This document shows positions 1 to 9,772 of a DNA stretch of 39,619 nucleotides, piece by piece. The position numbers were made by a program, and so were the translations under genes. Position 1 is the first letter of the stretch, and each line of letters begins with the position of its first letter. The notes under the pieces are model-generated. The model was given only the letters and a program-made list of their open reading frames with translations. It had not been told where the DNA came from and searched no databases. Origin of the DNA: a virus; the IMG/VR virus record IMGVR_UViG_3300034061_004170, positions 1 through 39,619 of that record, one strand, 5' to 3'.

Positions 1-2197
1 CTTGACCACTGTTATTTTTTACGAATTGAGCAAAGTAAGAAAGTGGTAAATAGTCTTGCCAGTATCCTGCAACACCTATGTCTAAGAAATATTTTTCATA
101 TGCTTCTGATGGAAGGATTGTGTAACTTGCTGTGTGATCAATTAATTCTTGACCCTTGTCTAATTCAATAAAGCCGTTTGCGTCAATGTGGGTTGTTATT
201 TTTGTAGAATTTAGTGTTGTACCTAGCCCAACAGAATAAAGTCTTCCTGTAAAAGTATACTCTCCAGAGTCGTCTCCACATACATACATTTTTAATGAAC
301 TTTGATTTCCAAAGAAAGAACTTATATTACTACCAAATTTTTCTGACAATGTTTTTATGTTAAATCCAACTGCAAAAAGGCTGTTAGTGGTTATTGCGCT
401 AGAAGTAAATAACAGTTGCGTAGTTCCATTATAGGTTAATGAATATTTAATTAAATTGCCATCTTTAAGAATTGTAAAATAATTACTGTTTAGGGGATTG
501 TAGATTTTAAATAATATTTCATCTGATGCTAGGTTGTGGGAACTAAATACTCCATAACAACTCTCAACTTCACTTGATAACAAATTAAATCTTGAAAAAT
601 TAATATACGATTCAATAGAGTTCCAAGTGTTGTTAGGCTTAAAGGACAAAAATTTATCGCTAATAACAGGGCCAGATTCGTTATCTTGTGCTTCCTTGTT
701 GTCATCATATAATTCTTGTAATGTTTTACTACCCAAAAATATTTCTGGTAAGGTATACTCAGGTGTTCTTAAATTTGTTTGGCTAGTTGCTAAGTTATCA
801 AAACTTCCTTGATCCCAACCAGCAAAATCTGGATAGTTATAGTTAGCAGTGTAATTTGCAAATGGATAATCTATAAAAGCAGTTGTTCCCCCATATGATG
901 AGTTTATTCCTTCTGCAGAAACAACTCCTTGTCCATAAACCCACCTGCGTTTTGCAACTGTAACTGGAACCTGATAAGAATATATAGCAACACAGTCAAT
1001 TTCAAAAGGATATACAGTATTGCTTGCATAGAATCCCACCCAGTCTTGACTATCTCCGCTATTATCAAGTTCTTCTGGAAGAATTAAATTGGCGGTATCT
1101 AAGGATAATGATAAAACTTCTTCACCATTAACTAATAAAGATGCAGAATCTTTAATTAAACGAATATGAATAAGCATTGGCCTAAACCACTCACTAACAA
1201 AGTGTGATGCAAACTGATCGCCAATAACTAATGTTAAAAATCCATCTTCAACGTATAAGCCATCTTCGGATGCTATTGGTCCAAATATTTTAAATGGTGT
1301 AGATGTGTTTACTGCTACTCTTGCCCAGAACTCAATTGTATAGTCGTTATACTGCCCCTTTTTATTTAAAAATCCTTTGCCTGGAAGTATTAAGGATGCG
1401 TCAGTATTTGGCTCTAATCGTGTTACCCCACTTGCACCGTAAACTAAAGGAATTCCTGCATTTTTACATTTTAAACCATCTTCGGTAATGTAGTATCCAG
1501 AGTCTTCTGAAACTCCATATGCTTGTGCCTCTACTGCATCATATCCGCCATAAATACTTATGTTTGATGGGACTGTGGTTTCTGTTATTCCATTTAAAGA
1601 GTATGTATTAAATTCTTCATTCCATTGTCCGAAAGTAATGCCATTTATATAAAACTCATTTTCTGCTGATGTTCCTGAGCCTTCAAAAATTTTAATTTTA
1701 AAAACAATTCTTAATTGTGCAGAAACATTTGGAATTTCAAAAGTCTCAGAAATGAATCCCCATTTTTGATAAAGTGTGCTAGTAAAGGTTTTTAAATTTT
1801 GAACTATAGTTGATGTGTCTGGGTCTGTATATTCATAACCTATAGAAACAGTTTGCAAATAAATGCTATTTGAGTAAAAATATGATCCAATGGTAAATGT
1901 TCCAAGGTCTGCAAGGGTATTAATATTTAGTATGTTAGGACTAATAATTGATGCTTCAAGCGTTTGTGTTACTGGAACGTTAACTCTAATTCTTGATAAA
2001 TTACTATCTACAAATGGCTCATTTAAATCTTCAGAAGATACTGCAAGTGTTGCATCTGTTGGTGTCCACAATGTTGCAAGATTGCGCTGCGCTTCAGTAA
2101 TTAAACTTTTATAATCAAGGGTGTCATCTAATGCCCACAAAACTAGCGGATGCTCGGAATATATTTTTTCTGCATATAAATTTGATGGGGTAGACAT
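1..2197 (-). CDS. LamG-containing tail/structural protein (partial, C-terminus off the left edge)
   Basis: This is an open minus-strand frame of about 732 codons with no stop before the window edge. The start is the ATG at 2197, preceded by the Shine-Dalgarno sequence AGGAGA. Roughly residues 265-420 look like a LamG/concanavalin-like domain: a motif YTIEFWARV, then alternating beta strands with a motif LLVNGEEVL and a motif WVGFYASN, the usual order in phage minor tail proteins that bind sugars. The N-terminal quarter begins like actinophage tail proteins (a motif PSNLYAEKIYSEHPLVLWAL). No transmembrane segment or catalytic motif was seen. It lies downstream of nrdJ and has its own -10 box. 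The role as an adsorption protein is inferred from the domain type and the neighbouring fibres. Confidence 0.8.
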   Translation of the reverse strand, partial: MSTPSNLYAEKIYSEHPLVLWALDDTLDYKSLITEAQRNLATLWTPTDATLAVSSEDLNEPFVDSNLSRIRVNVPVTQTLEASIISPNILNINTLADLGTFTIGSYFYSNSIYLQTVSIGYEYTDPDTSTIVQNLKTFTSTLYQKWGFISETFEIPNVSAQLRIVFKIKIFEGSGTSAENEFYINGITFGQWNEEFNTYSLNGITETTVPSNISIYGGYDAVEAQAYGVSEDSGYYITEDGLKCKNAGIPLVYGASGVTRLEPNTDASLILPGKGFLNKKGQYNDYTIEFWARVAVNTSTPFKIFGPIASEDGLYVEDGFLTLVIGDQFASHFVSEWFRPMLIHIRLIKDSASLLVNGEEVLSLSLDTANLILPEELDNSGDSQDWVGFYASNTVYPFEIDCVAIYSYQVPVTVAKRRWVYGQGVVSAEGINSSYGGTTAFIDYPFANYTANYNYPDFAGWDQGSFDNLATSQTNLRTPEYTLPEIFLGSKTLQELYDDNKEAQDNESGPVISDKFLSFKPNNTWNSIESYINFSRFNLLSSEVESCYGVFSSHNLASDEILFKIYNPLNSNYFTILKDGNLIKYSLTYNGTTQLLFTSSAITTNSLFAVGFNIKTLSEKFGSNISSFFGNQSSLKMYVCGDDSGEYTFTGRLYSVGLGTTLNSTKITTHIDANGFIELDKGQELIDHTASYTILPSEAYEKYFLDIGVAGYWQDYLPLSYFAQFVKNNSGQ

Positions 2198-2214
2198 ATT
2201 TCTCCTATCCTCTT

Positions 2215-2220
2215 ATTATA
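2215..2220 (-). promoter_or_regulatory. -10 box for the LamG protein gene
   Basis: TATAAT on the minus strand lies about 18 bases upstream of the ATG, with the Shine-Dalgarno sequence AGGAGA between them. No convincing -35 was found. Its presence suggests the tail gene can be transcribed independently of nrdJ, which ends 13 bases upstream of the box. Confidence 0.45.
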
Positions 2221-2232
2221 GCAGGATGAAAA

Positions 2233-4263
2233 CTAGTATAGTTTGATTTCGCAGGCATCCGTACTACAATATTTTTCAGACTCTGCGTCAAGATTATCCT
2301 TACCATCATAAATAGCAGACCAATCAATTTTACCAATTTTACCAACATAAGAGTTATACTCTTCTCTTGTAATATTTGTATACGGTTGTTGTGGATAAGT
2401 TTGATTACCCATAGGTAAAAATGAAACTGCTTTTAATTGTCCCTCATACATATGTAATGCTGGAGCAATGTGCTTAGTCTCAGACTCTTTATCAAATGAT
2501 AAAGTTACAGATACTCCATTATCAGACCAATATTTTTGAGCGGTAGCAGCCAAACCAATCTTTTCAAAAAGACTTACATCTTTCTCAGAACGAGGATGTC
2601 CAGATGCTACTGGGAAATACACTACTGAAGTGTTTGCTGATACTACGTCATCTTCAATTTTATACCCTGCCGCTTTAAATAAATGCACCATTGGATCTGT
2701 ATTACCAAACCTTATAGCACGAAGATAGAATTCTCCTCCTGGACCCCAATGAACTCCTGGTGTTGCACCAGATAATAGCGAAACAGATCCTGAAGGTTTG
2801 ACGGTAGTTACACGAATTGATTCACGTACACATAACCACTCTGAATAGGTATGATCGTATGAACGAATCTTTTGATACCCTTCGTCCATCCATTGACGCA
2901 TTGTTGGCATACCTTTAGTATCTGCAAAAGATGCGATACCAGTAAGAGATGTTCCAATACGACGATTACGTTGCATAATTCCATTTGTGGCTTGCCAATG
3001 TGTTGGCATTAATGTAACGGTCTTGCCATATAAATATGCAAATTTTAATGTACGAAGAAAATCTTCTTTATCTTCATGACGATTTAAATGAACTTCTACA
3101 AGAGTACATAACTCATAAGATTCTAATGGTTGTTCAGCACATGGATTAAATCCCATAACACGAGAATCTTTATAGTCTGGAGCATCTGCTAGTCTTCCAT
3201 ACTCTCTAGCAACTCCTAGCCAAATAAATCCTGGCTCACCATTGTCTGCAATTAAATCAACATAGTCTTCATATTTTGTTCCAACTTCTGCAGCAATAGA
3301 GTTATTAGACATCCAAGCCCATCCTGGATTTTCTGAATCAAATGAATTTCTATCTGGAAAAACCTCTGCATTTTTTAAATTAATAAAATTTTTATCTTCA
3401 GCATTGCCTAAAGCAAGGGTAGCGGAACGACGAACATTGCCAGAAACAACGCATGTACCAATAAGATTTACAATGTCTACTATTGCACGAGAATCAAGAG
3501 TTTCTCCTGGTCTACCGCCGATTACTCTATCTATCTTGCTATGTAGTGCAATGAGTGGTTCTGGACCGCTAGCAACCCCTCCAAAGCCTTTTATGGGGGC
3601 ACCTAGAGGACGGATAAGATCATAGTTAAACTTCTGTATAGCCTGATTAGGGCGTAGGTATGAGTTTAAGAGCATTCTTACAGAGTCTACCCAACCTTCA
3701 CGAGTATCTGGAATATCCCAGATATTTTCTGGTTCTGTTGGAGCATGAATAGAGATTTCCTTGTCTTGACCAACAGTATCAAAACCTACACCTATACCTA
3801 ACATTAAAGCATCCATAACCCATGCAAATAACGCTCCTGGATCATTGCGATCAATATCACGAGTAGATACCATTGCACAATTTTGCAGGGAAGCAGAGTT
3901 ACGTTTTTCCATAGTCATAGGGGTTCCAAATGCCCAAAGACCTCTACCTGGTGGAGTCCATTTTAAATTAAACATACGGTCATATGCTTCTTGAGCAGAC
4001 TTTTGACTCTTATTATCGTTCCAGGGCAAACGATTGTCTTTAGCATGGTTCTTTTGTACTGAGTACATTCCTTCAATTACCCGCTTACAAACCTCATGCC
4101 ATCTTTCCTTTGTTCCGTCTTCTTTCATACGAGAATAGGTGCGTATAAAAGTAATCTCACCTAAAGAGTTTGATCCAGCATCTGAAAAACCAAATGGGGC
4201 TGGTAGGTTGGTGTATTTATTTACAAACTCATCTGACAAACGAAAAGAAAAGATATCTGACAT
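2233..4263 (-). CDS. nrdJ: adenosylcobalamin-dependent (class II) ribonucleoside-triphosphate reductase
   Basis: It reduces ribonucleotides to deoxyribonucleotides using a B12-derived radical. At 676 aa it is shorter than the well-studied monomeric Lactobacillus enzyme of about 739 aa. Expected residues are visible: the N-terminal active-site Cys129 (LQNCAMVS), the motif NPCAEQPL with Cys375 and Glu377, then Cys386 exactly 11 residues later as in the Lactobacillus enzyme. The phosphate-site motif TVKPSGSVSLLSG is near 487-499. The C-terminal shuttle pair Cys666/Cys671 (CX4C) sits five residues from the end. GNVRRSATLALG near 275-286 is also typical. All catalytic cysteines are present, so it is probably active. 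It lies among tail genes rather than replication genes, behind a terminator and with its own -10 box. Confidence 0.95.
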   Translation of the reverse strand: MSDIFSFRLSDEFVNKYTNLPAPFGFSDAGSNSLGEITFIRTYSRMKEDGTKERWHEVCKRVIEGMYSVQKNHAKDNRLPWNDNKSQKSAQEAYDRMFNLKWTPPGRGLWAFGTPMTMEKRNSASLQNCAMVSTRDIDRNDPGALFAWVMDALMLGIGVGFDTVGQDKEISIHAPTEPENIWDIPDTREGWVDSVRMLLNSYLRPNQAIQKFNYDLIRPLGAPIKGFGGVASGPEPLIALHSKIDRVIGGRPGETLDSRAIVDIVNLIGTCVVSGNVRRSATLALGNAEDKNFINLKNAEVFPDRNSFDSENPGWAWMSNNSIAAEVGTKYEDYVDLIADNGEPGFIWLGVAREYGRLADAPDYKDSRVMGFNPCAEQPLESYELCTLVEVHLNRHEDKEDFLRTLKFAYLYGKTVTLMPTHWQATNGIMQRNRRIGTSLTGIASFADTKGMPTMRQWMDEGYQKIRSYDHTYSEWLCVRESIRVTTVKPSGSVSLLSGATPGVHWGPGGEFYLRAIRFGNTDPMVHLFKAAGYKIEDDVVSANTSVVYFPVASGHPRSEKDVSLFEKIGLAATAQKYWSDNGVSVTLSFDKESETKHIAPALHMYEGQLKAVSFLPMGNQTYPQQPYTNITREEYNSYVGKIGKIDWSAIYDGKDNLDAESEKYCSTDACEIKLY

Positions 4264-4287
4264 TTATGTTCCAACTTTCTATTAAAT

Positions 4288-4293
4288 ATTATA
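4288..4293 (-). promoter_or_regulatory. -10 box for nrdJ
   Basis: TATAAT on the minus strand lies 24 bases upstream of the nrdJ ATG and just past the terminator at 4336-4370. This would let nrdJ be expressed separately from the tail-fibre genes. No good -35 is visible. Confidence 0.5.
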
Positions 4294-4335
4294 AGTACTT
4301 TGTAAAATCCAAAGTAGTGTTAAGTATATCATAGA

Positions 4336-4370
4336 ATTAAAAAGAAAAACACGCTTGTTTAAGGCGTGTT
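4336..4370 (-). terminator. intrinsic terminator after the tail-fibre genes
   Basis: Read on the minus strand, stem AACACGC (4370-4364) pairs with GCGTGTT (4354-4348), with extra pairing in the loop, followed by TTTCTTTTT. It lies between the 641-aa fibre gene and nrdJ and separates their transcripts. Confidence 0.8.
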
Positions 4371-4401
4371 AATCTTTAGTTAAGAGTTAGTGCTTTGTAT
4401 T

Positions 4402-6327
4402 TTATAAAGCGTCCATAATAATCATTGCTTCATCTACTCCTGCTGAGGCAGATGCAAATGATAAATTTCCAGAACCATCTGTTGTTAAAACTTGATTAGC
4501 GGTTCCATCTGCTGCAGGAAGTACCCAAACCTTATTTGCTGTAACAGTTCCTGGAGATTTAAAACCAACATAGTGGCTTGAATCTGTATCTGCCAATCTA
4601 AGTTCTGCTGTAGCATTAAGGGTAAATGCTGTTGTTGCTACCGCACTTCCTAGTGTTTTGTTAGTAAGTGTGTCAGTAGTTGCACGGCCTACTAGAGTAT
4701 CTGTATCTGTTGGAAGTGTCAGGGTTCCTGTATTAGAAATACTTGAAATAACTGGGGTTGTTAATGTTTTATTAGTAAGAGTTTCTGAAACATCTTTAAG
4801 TAAAGTTCCGTTTACGTAATATGATTTTCCTGAAGCAATGTTAATGTGCTCTGAAGATGTCCATGAATCTGTAGCGTCTACCCAGTTAAAGGTTTTGTCT
4901 GTTGCGCCTTTTAATGTTATACCGCCACCGTCTGCAGTTGTATCTGTAGGTGTGGTAACATCTCCAAGAGTAATATTCTTATCATCTACTGCAAGAGTAG
5001 TTGAGTTAATTGTTGTGGTTGTTCCGTTTACCGTTAAATCTCCAGTAACTACAAGATTGTTTGCTGCTGTTACTGTACCATTTAAAGTAATATTAGATGT
5101 TGCTCCAGAAGAAGAGCCAACTGTAATTGCTGTGGTTCCGCCTGTTGAGGCAGTTCCAATATCAATTGTTTTGGTTCCAGTTGATGTTGCACCAGTTCCA
5201 ATTCCAATTACACCAGTAGTTCTTTGTGTTCCGCCACCAATTGTAAGATTTCCACTTGTCTGTGAACCACCAAGTGTAATATGACCACTAGTTGTTGGGA
5301 ACAACAAATTAACTGATGTGCTAACACTTGGTCCATTTACTGTTGAAGGTAATACTAGTGTTCCTGTAAATGTTGGTGAGTCTGTAAGTGCTACGGTTCC
5401 TGTTGCGTCAGGAAAAGTAATTGTTCTGTCTGCTGTTGGGTCTGTAACTGTGAGTGTTGTTTCAAAATCGTTTGCTGTGGCACCTTCAAGAACAATACTT
5501 CCATCTGAAAGTGTAAGCCCTGAAACTACTGGACTTGTTAAAGTTTTGTTTGTAAGGGTTTGTGTTCCACTTTCTGTAACAACTCCTGCTGGAATATCTG
5601 TTGTAAGAGCAATTGTTCCTGTGCTTGTTGGTAAAGTAAGAGTAGCAGCACCATTGGTGATAGATGAAATTACTGGAGTTGTAAGTGTTTTATTTGTAAG
5701 AGTTTCTGATCCATCAATTGTAGCAAAATCTGCATCTGACATTGCTGTGTTAAACTCTGCCTTTGTGCCAGTTACAGTATTTGTTGCTAATGAAATTGAT
5801 TTGTTTGTAAATGTGCTGGTTGATGCTGCTGTTATTGTAATATCAGATGTTAGGGCAACTGTGCCTGTTGCGTCAGGAAATGTGATTGTCCGATCAGCAG
5901 TAGGATCTCCTGCAGAAAGTGTAAGTTCAAAATCATTTGCTGTAGAACCTTCCATTACTATTGTTGAAGTAAATACTCCAATGTTAGTAATATCTGAAAG
6001 GTTACCAGTTGTAATAACTGTACCAGTAACATCTGGAATAGTAATTGTTCGGTCAGCAGTTGGGTCTGTTATTGCAAGAGTTGTTTCAAAATCATTTGCG
6101 GTAGCGCCTTCAAAAGTAATGCTTGAACCAAAAGCGGGATTAACAGTAGAGTTAATATCAGAAAAGTAATCTAGACTTGTCCAGTTATTTACACCATCAC
6201 CAATTTTAAATTTATTTGTATCTGATTCCCATCCCATTTCACCAGCATTTAATACTGGTCCTGCTCCTGCATTTGTAGAGATCCACTGCGCTGCAGTTCC
6301 TCTGCGCTGTTGCATTCTGGTTGCCAT
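4402..6327 (-). CDS. tail fibre with Mtd-like N-terminal domain and internal repeats (641 aa)
   Basis: The N-terminus (MATRMQQRRGTAAQW, then GEMGWESDTNKFKIGDG to about residue 50) matches the short domain I know as Mtd_N, found at the virion-attached end of many phage fibres. The rest is low-complexity Thr/Gly/Ala beta-repeat sequence. A unit of about 37 residues ([12 protein letters not shown], then [17 protein letters not shown]) occurs at about 71-107, 122-158 and 277-313. A second unit, [13 protein letters not shown], recurs about six times. Such modules are common in fibres of aquatic phages. The start is supported by the Shine-Dalgarno sequence AAGGAG. The acidic, hydrophobic C-terminal tail (a motif VDEAMIIMDAL) ends the protein without a recognised tip domain. 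Confidence 0.85.
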   Translation of the reverse strand: MATRMQQRRGTAAQWISTNAGAGPVLNAGEMGWESDTNKFKIGDGVNNWTSLDYFSDINSTVNPAFGSSITFEGATANDFETTLAITDPTADRTITIPDVTGTVITTGNLSDITNIGVFTSTIVMEGSTANDFELTLSAGDPTADRTITFPDATGTVALTSDITITAASTSTFTNKSISLATNTVTGTKAEFNTAMSDADFATIDGSETLTNKTLTTPVISSITNGAATLTLPTSTGTIALTTDIPAGVVTESGTQTLTNKTLTSPVVSGLTLSDGSIVLEGATANDFETTLTVTDPTADRTITFPDATGTVALTDSPTFTGTLVLPSTVNGPSVSTSVNLLFPTTSGHITLGGSQTSGNLTIGGGTQRTTGVIGIGTGATSTGTKTIDIGTASTGGTTAITVGSSSGATSNITLNGTVTAANNLVVTGDLTVNGTTTTINSTTLAVDDKNITLGDVTTPTDTTADGGGITLKGATDKTFNWVDATDSWTSSEHINIASGKSYYVNGTLLKDVSETLTNKTLTTPVISSISNTGTLTLPTDTDTLVGRATTDTLTNKTLGSAVATTAFTLNATAELRLADTDSSHYVGFKSPGTVTANKVWVLPAADGTANQVLTTDGSGNLSFASASAGVDEAMIIMDAL

Positions 6328-6365
6328 TTATGACTCCTTATACTTAGTTACATTATAACAGATAG

Positions 6366-6836
6366 TTAGTTAAAGTTATCTGTTGCTATTCCGCCGTCGT
6401 AGGTTGCTTCAAATTCTGTAGTGTTATAAAGTCCACCACTTACAAGAACTCCAGGTTCATAATAAAACCCAGCATCAATAAATCTACTCACAACCAACCC
6501 AGTTCCATCAATTGATGTGTCATGAATATGATCTTGTAGCGTTTCTGCATCTTCAAGTGTTGCAATAGCAATCCATTGACTACTATAATAAACGTGAACA
6601 CGCTGTGTTACTGTGTCAAACCATAAATCTCCGTTATCTGGAGAAACTGGCTGTGTTTCACTAACTGGAATTTGTGGTGAGCCTACTGCAGTATCTACAT
6701 ATAATTTTGTTGCTGCATGTGTGTTTTCAGTAGGAGTGGCAACTGTGACAGTTCCTCCAAAAGTACCGCCATCGGCAACATTAATGCCGTGCTTTACTCT
6801 AAAGTCTCTATTAGTTGTAGTTGATCCAGGTGCCAC
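6366..6836 (-). CDS. small tail-fibre-related protein (156 aa, GTG start)
   Basis: The N-terminus (TNRDFRVKHGINVADGG) parallels that of the next large fibre ([14 protein letters not shown]), so both probably share an attachment peptide. It contains THAATKLYVDTAVGS, a motif common at the ends of fibre repeat blocks, then DNGDLWFDTVTQRVHVYY, a short beta-hairpin module frequent in fibre accessory proteins. The start is GTG at 6836 with a GAGG Shine-Dalgarno sequence; no upstream ATG fits. It lies between the two large fibres. Role by context: fibre assembly or tip protein. Confidence 0.7.
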   Translation of the reverse strand: MAPGSTTTNRDFRVKHGINVADGGTFGGTVTVATPTENTHAATKLYVDTAVGSPQIPVSETQPVSPDNGDLWFDTVTQRVHVYYSSQWIAIATLEDAETLQDHIHDTSIDGTGLVVSRFIDAGFYYEPGVLVSGGLYNTTEFEATYDGGIATDNFN

Positions 6837-6854
6837 TTCTGACCTCTATTCTAG

Positions 6855-9068
6855 TTATGCTTCAATATAAACTTTGTGTACTTTAACAGCAGTGTCTACT
6901 GATGTACCAGTAACTTGAAGAAGAACGTTTCCACCGCTGTAAACAGCGTTAGTTGTTCCTAGTACTGCGTTGCTAATTACATCTGCGTACTCTGTTAAGT
7001 AAACGTTATTTGATCCATCTACAGTAACTAAAACTTCAATTACTTCAATGTCATTACCAAGTTTCATCTGAACAAGATACTTTGCAGATGAATAAGTAGT
7101 TGCTGACCATGTATCAATTGTTGTTGCTGAATTTGAAGCGGTAGCAAGAGCAGAACCAACAAGAGCATCTGGTAGAGCAATACTTGTCGCTGCTGCTGCA
7201 CCAAGTACTGGAGTAACAAGTGTTGGTGTATTAGCAAATACTAGAGCACCAGATCCTGTTTCATCACTTACTGCTGAAGCAAGGTTTGCAGAAGATGGTG
7301 TTCCAAGGAAATCAGCAATTCCTGCTCCAAGTGATGTGATTCCTGTACCACCATTGGCTACTGGAAGAGTTCCAGTTACACCAGTTGACAATGGTAATCC
7401 AGTTACGTTTGTCATTGTTCCAGATGCTGGAGTGCCAAGGGCTGGAGTTGTCAGTGTTGGTGAAGTAAGAGTCTTATTTGTAAGAGTCTGTGTTCCATCA
7501 AGTGTGACTACAGTTGAATCAATATCAAGAGTGTTTCCAGTCTTGTCTAATCCTGTACCAGCAACGATTTGTCCCAAACCAGTAAACTGAGTAAATGTAA
7601 GTGCTGTAGTACCAACTGTAATTGCACCATCGTTAGTTAATACATAGCCTTGATCAGCGTTAACAGTTCCTTCTTCTACGAATACCGCAAAATTTGAAGT
7701 AAGTTCTGCTCCTGTATCTGCATCTGTAGAACGATCTGGAGCGCCAGATACTTTAACTACATAGATACCGTTTTCTGAACCAGTTGATTGATTTTTAACA
7801 AGAACACGGTTGCCTGTAGCAAGAGTTACTCCGTCAAGAACGTCTCCATTTTCAAGAGCAGAAGCAAGTGTTACGTTAGCAGTTGTTGCTGCACGTACTG
7901 ATGCTTTCCAGTCAATACCTTGTGCTGCTGAGTCTACATAAGCCTTTGTTGCTGCATCTGCTGCATCAGTTGGTGTTCCAAGACCTGTGATCTTAGATGT
8001 ACCCATTGCAATTGCGCCAGTCATTGTTCCGCCAGCAAGTGCTAACTTAGCATCTAGTTGAGTTTGAATTGGAGAAGTTACGCCATTTAGATATCCAATT
8101 TCTGTATCATCTACATCTGTAACTCTAAGTTGAACAGTACCTGTAGCATCTGGCAAAGTAATAGTGCGGTCTGCTGTAGGGTTTGTTACTGTAAGAGTTG
8201 TTTCGTTATCGTCTGCTGATGATCCTTCAAAAACAACGCTTGAATCTGAAAGTGCAAGTCCTGAAACTACTGGGCTTGTAAGTGTTTTGTTTGTAAGTGT
8301 CTGAGTATTTGTTGTTCCAACTACCGCACCAGTTGCACCGTGTGCTTCTGTTGCTCCAGTGTGAGTTGTAAGATCTCCAGAAGCAGCCTTAGCATCTAAC
8401 TGTGTTTGAATTGCTGAGGTTACGCCATCAACATAGTTAAGTTCTGTTGTTGAAAGAGTTGCTCCATCAAGAATATTAAGTTCTGTAGCAGTTGCCAACA
8501 TAGCAACATCTTCGTTAATCTTTGGTGATGTTAAACGCTTGTTAGTAAGTGTTTCTGTTCCAGCAATAGTAGCAAAGTTCTCATCTGAAAGTGCAGCGTT
8601 AAATTCTGCAAGAGTACCAGTTACTGTGTTTGTTGCTAGTGAAATTGATTTATTTGTAAAAGTATTAGTTGATGAAGCAGTTACTGTAATATCTGAAGTA
8701 AGTGCTACAGTTCCTGTTGCATCTGGAAATGTAATTGTACGATCTGCTGTAGGATCAGTTACTGCAACTGTTGTTTCAAAATCATTTGCTGTTGCACCTT
8801 CAAAAACAATGCTTGATTCAAATGATCCAACTGCTGCTGGTGCTGAAAACTTTAATCCTGTTGCTTCGTTGCTATCTACTGTTAAGACGTGTCCATTGGT
8901 TGCACCAACGGCTAATCTGACACCAGTGTTTGATCCTGTACCAACTATCAAGTCACCTTTTGCGTCAAAGATTTCTTTTGTGATTATATCGTGTGTGTTA
9001 ACGGTCGCAGTTGATCCCTCAACTACCAGTCCCGCTTTTACTCTAAAGTCTTTTGTTACGGTTGCCAT
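6855..9068 (-). CDS. long tail fibre with repeat modules (737 aa)
   Basis: It begins [18 protein letters not shown] after AAGGAGATATAAG. It contains the same [17 protein letters not shown] and [10 protein letters not shown] repeats as the 641-aa fibre. It also has two [18 protein letters not shown]-like units and a [33 protein letters not shown] block. After that comes the domain [11 protein letters not shown], ending in a motif [22 protein letters not shown], that is widespread in phage fibres. The last ~95 residues ([20 protein letters not shown] onward) form a separate beta domain that is also most of the neighbouring 148-aa protein. Long DNA-level repeats shared between the two fibres could recombine. 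Confidence 0.85.
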   Translation of the reverse strand: MATVTKDFRVKAGLVVEGSTATVNTHDIITKEIFDAKGDLIVGTGSNTGVRLAVGATNGHVLTVDSNEATGLKFSAPAAVGSFESSIVFEGATANDFETTVAVTDPTADRTITFPDATGTVALTSDITVTASSTNTFTNKSISLATNTVTGTLAEFNAALSDENFATIAGTETLTNKRLTSPKINEDVAMLATATELNILDGATLSTTELNYVDGVTSAIQTQLDAKAASGDLTTHTGATEAHGATGAVVGTTNTQTLTNKTLTSPVVSGLALSDSSVVFEGSSADDNETTLTVTNPTADRTITLPDATGTVQLRVTDVDDTEIGYLNGVTSPIQTQLDAKLALAGGTMTGAIAMGTSKITGLGTPTDAADAATKAYVDSAAQGIDWKASVRAATTANVTLASALENGDVLDGVTLATGNRVLVKNQSTGSENGIYVVKVSGAPDRSTDADTGAELTSNFAVFVEEGTVNADQGYVLTNDGAITVGTTALTFTQFTGLGQIVAGTGLDKTGNTLDIDSTVVTLDGTQTLTNKTLTSPTLTTPALGTPASGTMTNVTGLPLSTGVTGTLPVANGGTGITSLGAGIADFLGTPSSANLASAVSDETGSGALVFANTPTLVTPVLGAAAATSIALPDALVGSALATASNSATTIDTWSATTYSSAKYLVQMKLGNDIEVIEVLVTVDGSNNVYLTEYADVISNAVLGTTNAVYSGGNVLLQVTGTSVDTAVKVHKVYIEA

Positions 9069-9083
9069 CTTATATCTCCTTGG

Positions 9084-9530
9084 TTAGGCCTTTAACCCCA
9101 TACGCATGTAGCGTAGAGTTATAGGTGTGATTCCCCCTACTGGAACAACAGTTAGTGAAACTGTATCTCCAGCCCTTGAAACAGAGATGGTGCCAATATT
9201 CCCATCGTTTTCAACTATTCCATATTGACTAACAGACACATCTGTTCCGTCAACTAGAATGGTTAATTCTGTAGCAGAGTATTTATTTCCTCCGCCTGTT
9301 ACATATTTGAGTGAGATCATATATTTCATTGATCTAAACTCACTTGCTGCAAAACTATCAAACACTGTTGAGTTTTCAATTCCATTAATCGTTAACTCAT
9401 TATTACCATCTGATCCAAGATCAGTAGACCTAGCAGAAGTACTATCAATTAAATCTACATAGTTTGCCTGAGTTGGTCTATCACCTGTTTCAAACAGGGC
9501 TTTTACGTTGGTGGTTGATATCTTTGCCAT
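9084..9530 (-). CDS. tail-fibre accessory protein paralogous to the fibre C-terminal domain (148 aa)
   Basis: Residues about 55-148 (FDSFAASEFRSMKYMISL, then LTILVDGTDVSVSQYG) align by eye with the last 95 residues of the 737-aa fibre ([18 protein letters not shown], then [15 protein letters not shown]). The N-terminal half (GDRPTQANYVDLIDST) is a short segment seen at the start of some fibre proteins. The -10 box ends exactly 6 bases before the ATG, so its mRNA may be leaderless. Role: fibre tip or trimerisation domain supplied separately (inference). Confidence 0.65.
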   Translation of the reverse strand: MAKISTTNVKALFETGDRPTQANYVDLIDSTSARSTDLGSDGNNELTINGIENSTVFDSFAASEFRSMKYMISLKYVTGGGNKYSATELTILVDGTDVSVSQYGIVENDGNIGTISVSRAGDTVSLTVVPVGGITPITLRYMRMGLKA

Positions 9531-9536
9531 GAGGCC

Positions 9537-9542
9537 ATTATA
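9537..9542 (-). promoter_or_regulatory. -10 box giving a leaderless transcript
   Basis: TATAAT on the minus strand is followed by six bases (GGCCTC) and then the ATG of the 148-aa gene. With the usual 6-7 base gap to the transcription start, transcription would begin at the start codon. No ribosome-binding site is present. Confidence 0.55.
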
Positions 9543-9550
9543 TCATTATG

Positions 9551-9772
9551 TTAAAGAATATAGTTATTGATTCCAATGATTTGAAGTCCAATTCCAGGTA
9601 TACCTGCGTTTGCTGGTGGTATTCCAATATTTGTAAACTTTACTCTAAAAGGTAAAACTTCTTGTATCTTTGTGAGTCTTACAAAACCACTTATCTTACT
9701 TTTAGGATAATCTATCCTAGAAATTGTTTCTGATCTTTTTTCAGATAAATCTATTATTGTTGCATAAGCCAT
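9551..9772 (-). CDS. hypothetical small virion-region protein (73 aa)
   Basis: I do not recognise a family. It is a beta-rich, basic 73-aa protein (KISGFVRLTKIQEVLPFRVKF) with no cysteine and no membrane segment. Its ATG overlaps the stop of the upstream 137-aa gene as TAATG, so it is translationally coupled to it and probably acts with it in tail structure. Confidence 0.6.
   Translation of the reverse strand: MAYATIIDLSEKRSETISRIDYPKSKISGFVRLTKIQEVLPFRVKFTNIGIPPANAGIPGIGLQIIGINNYIL

Noticed and set aside
4838-6169. Plus-strand frames of 148 and 283 aa opposite the tail fibre
   Set aside because: They are shadows of the repeat-coding minus strand: Val/Ser-rich, no ribosome-binding sites, and they end with the repeat blocks.
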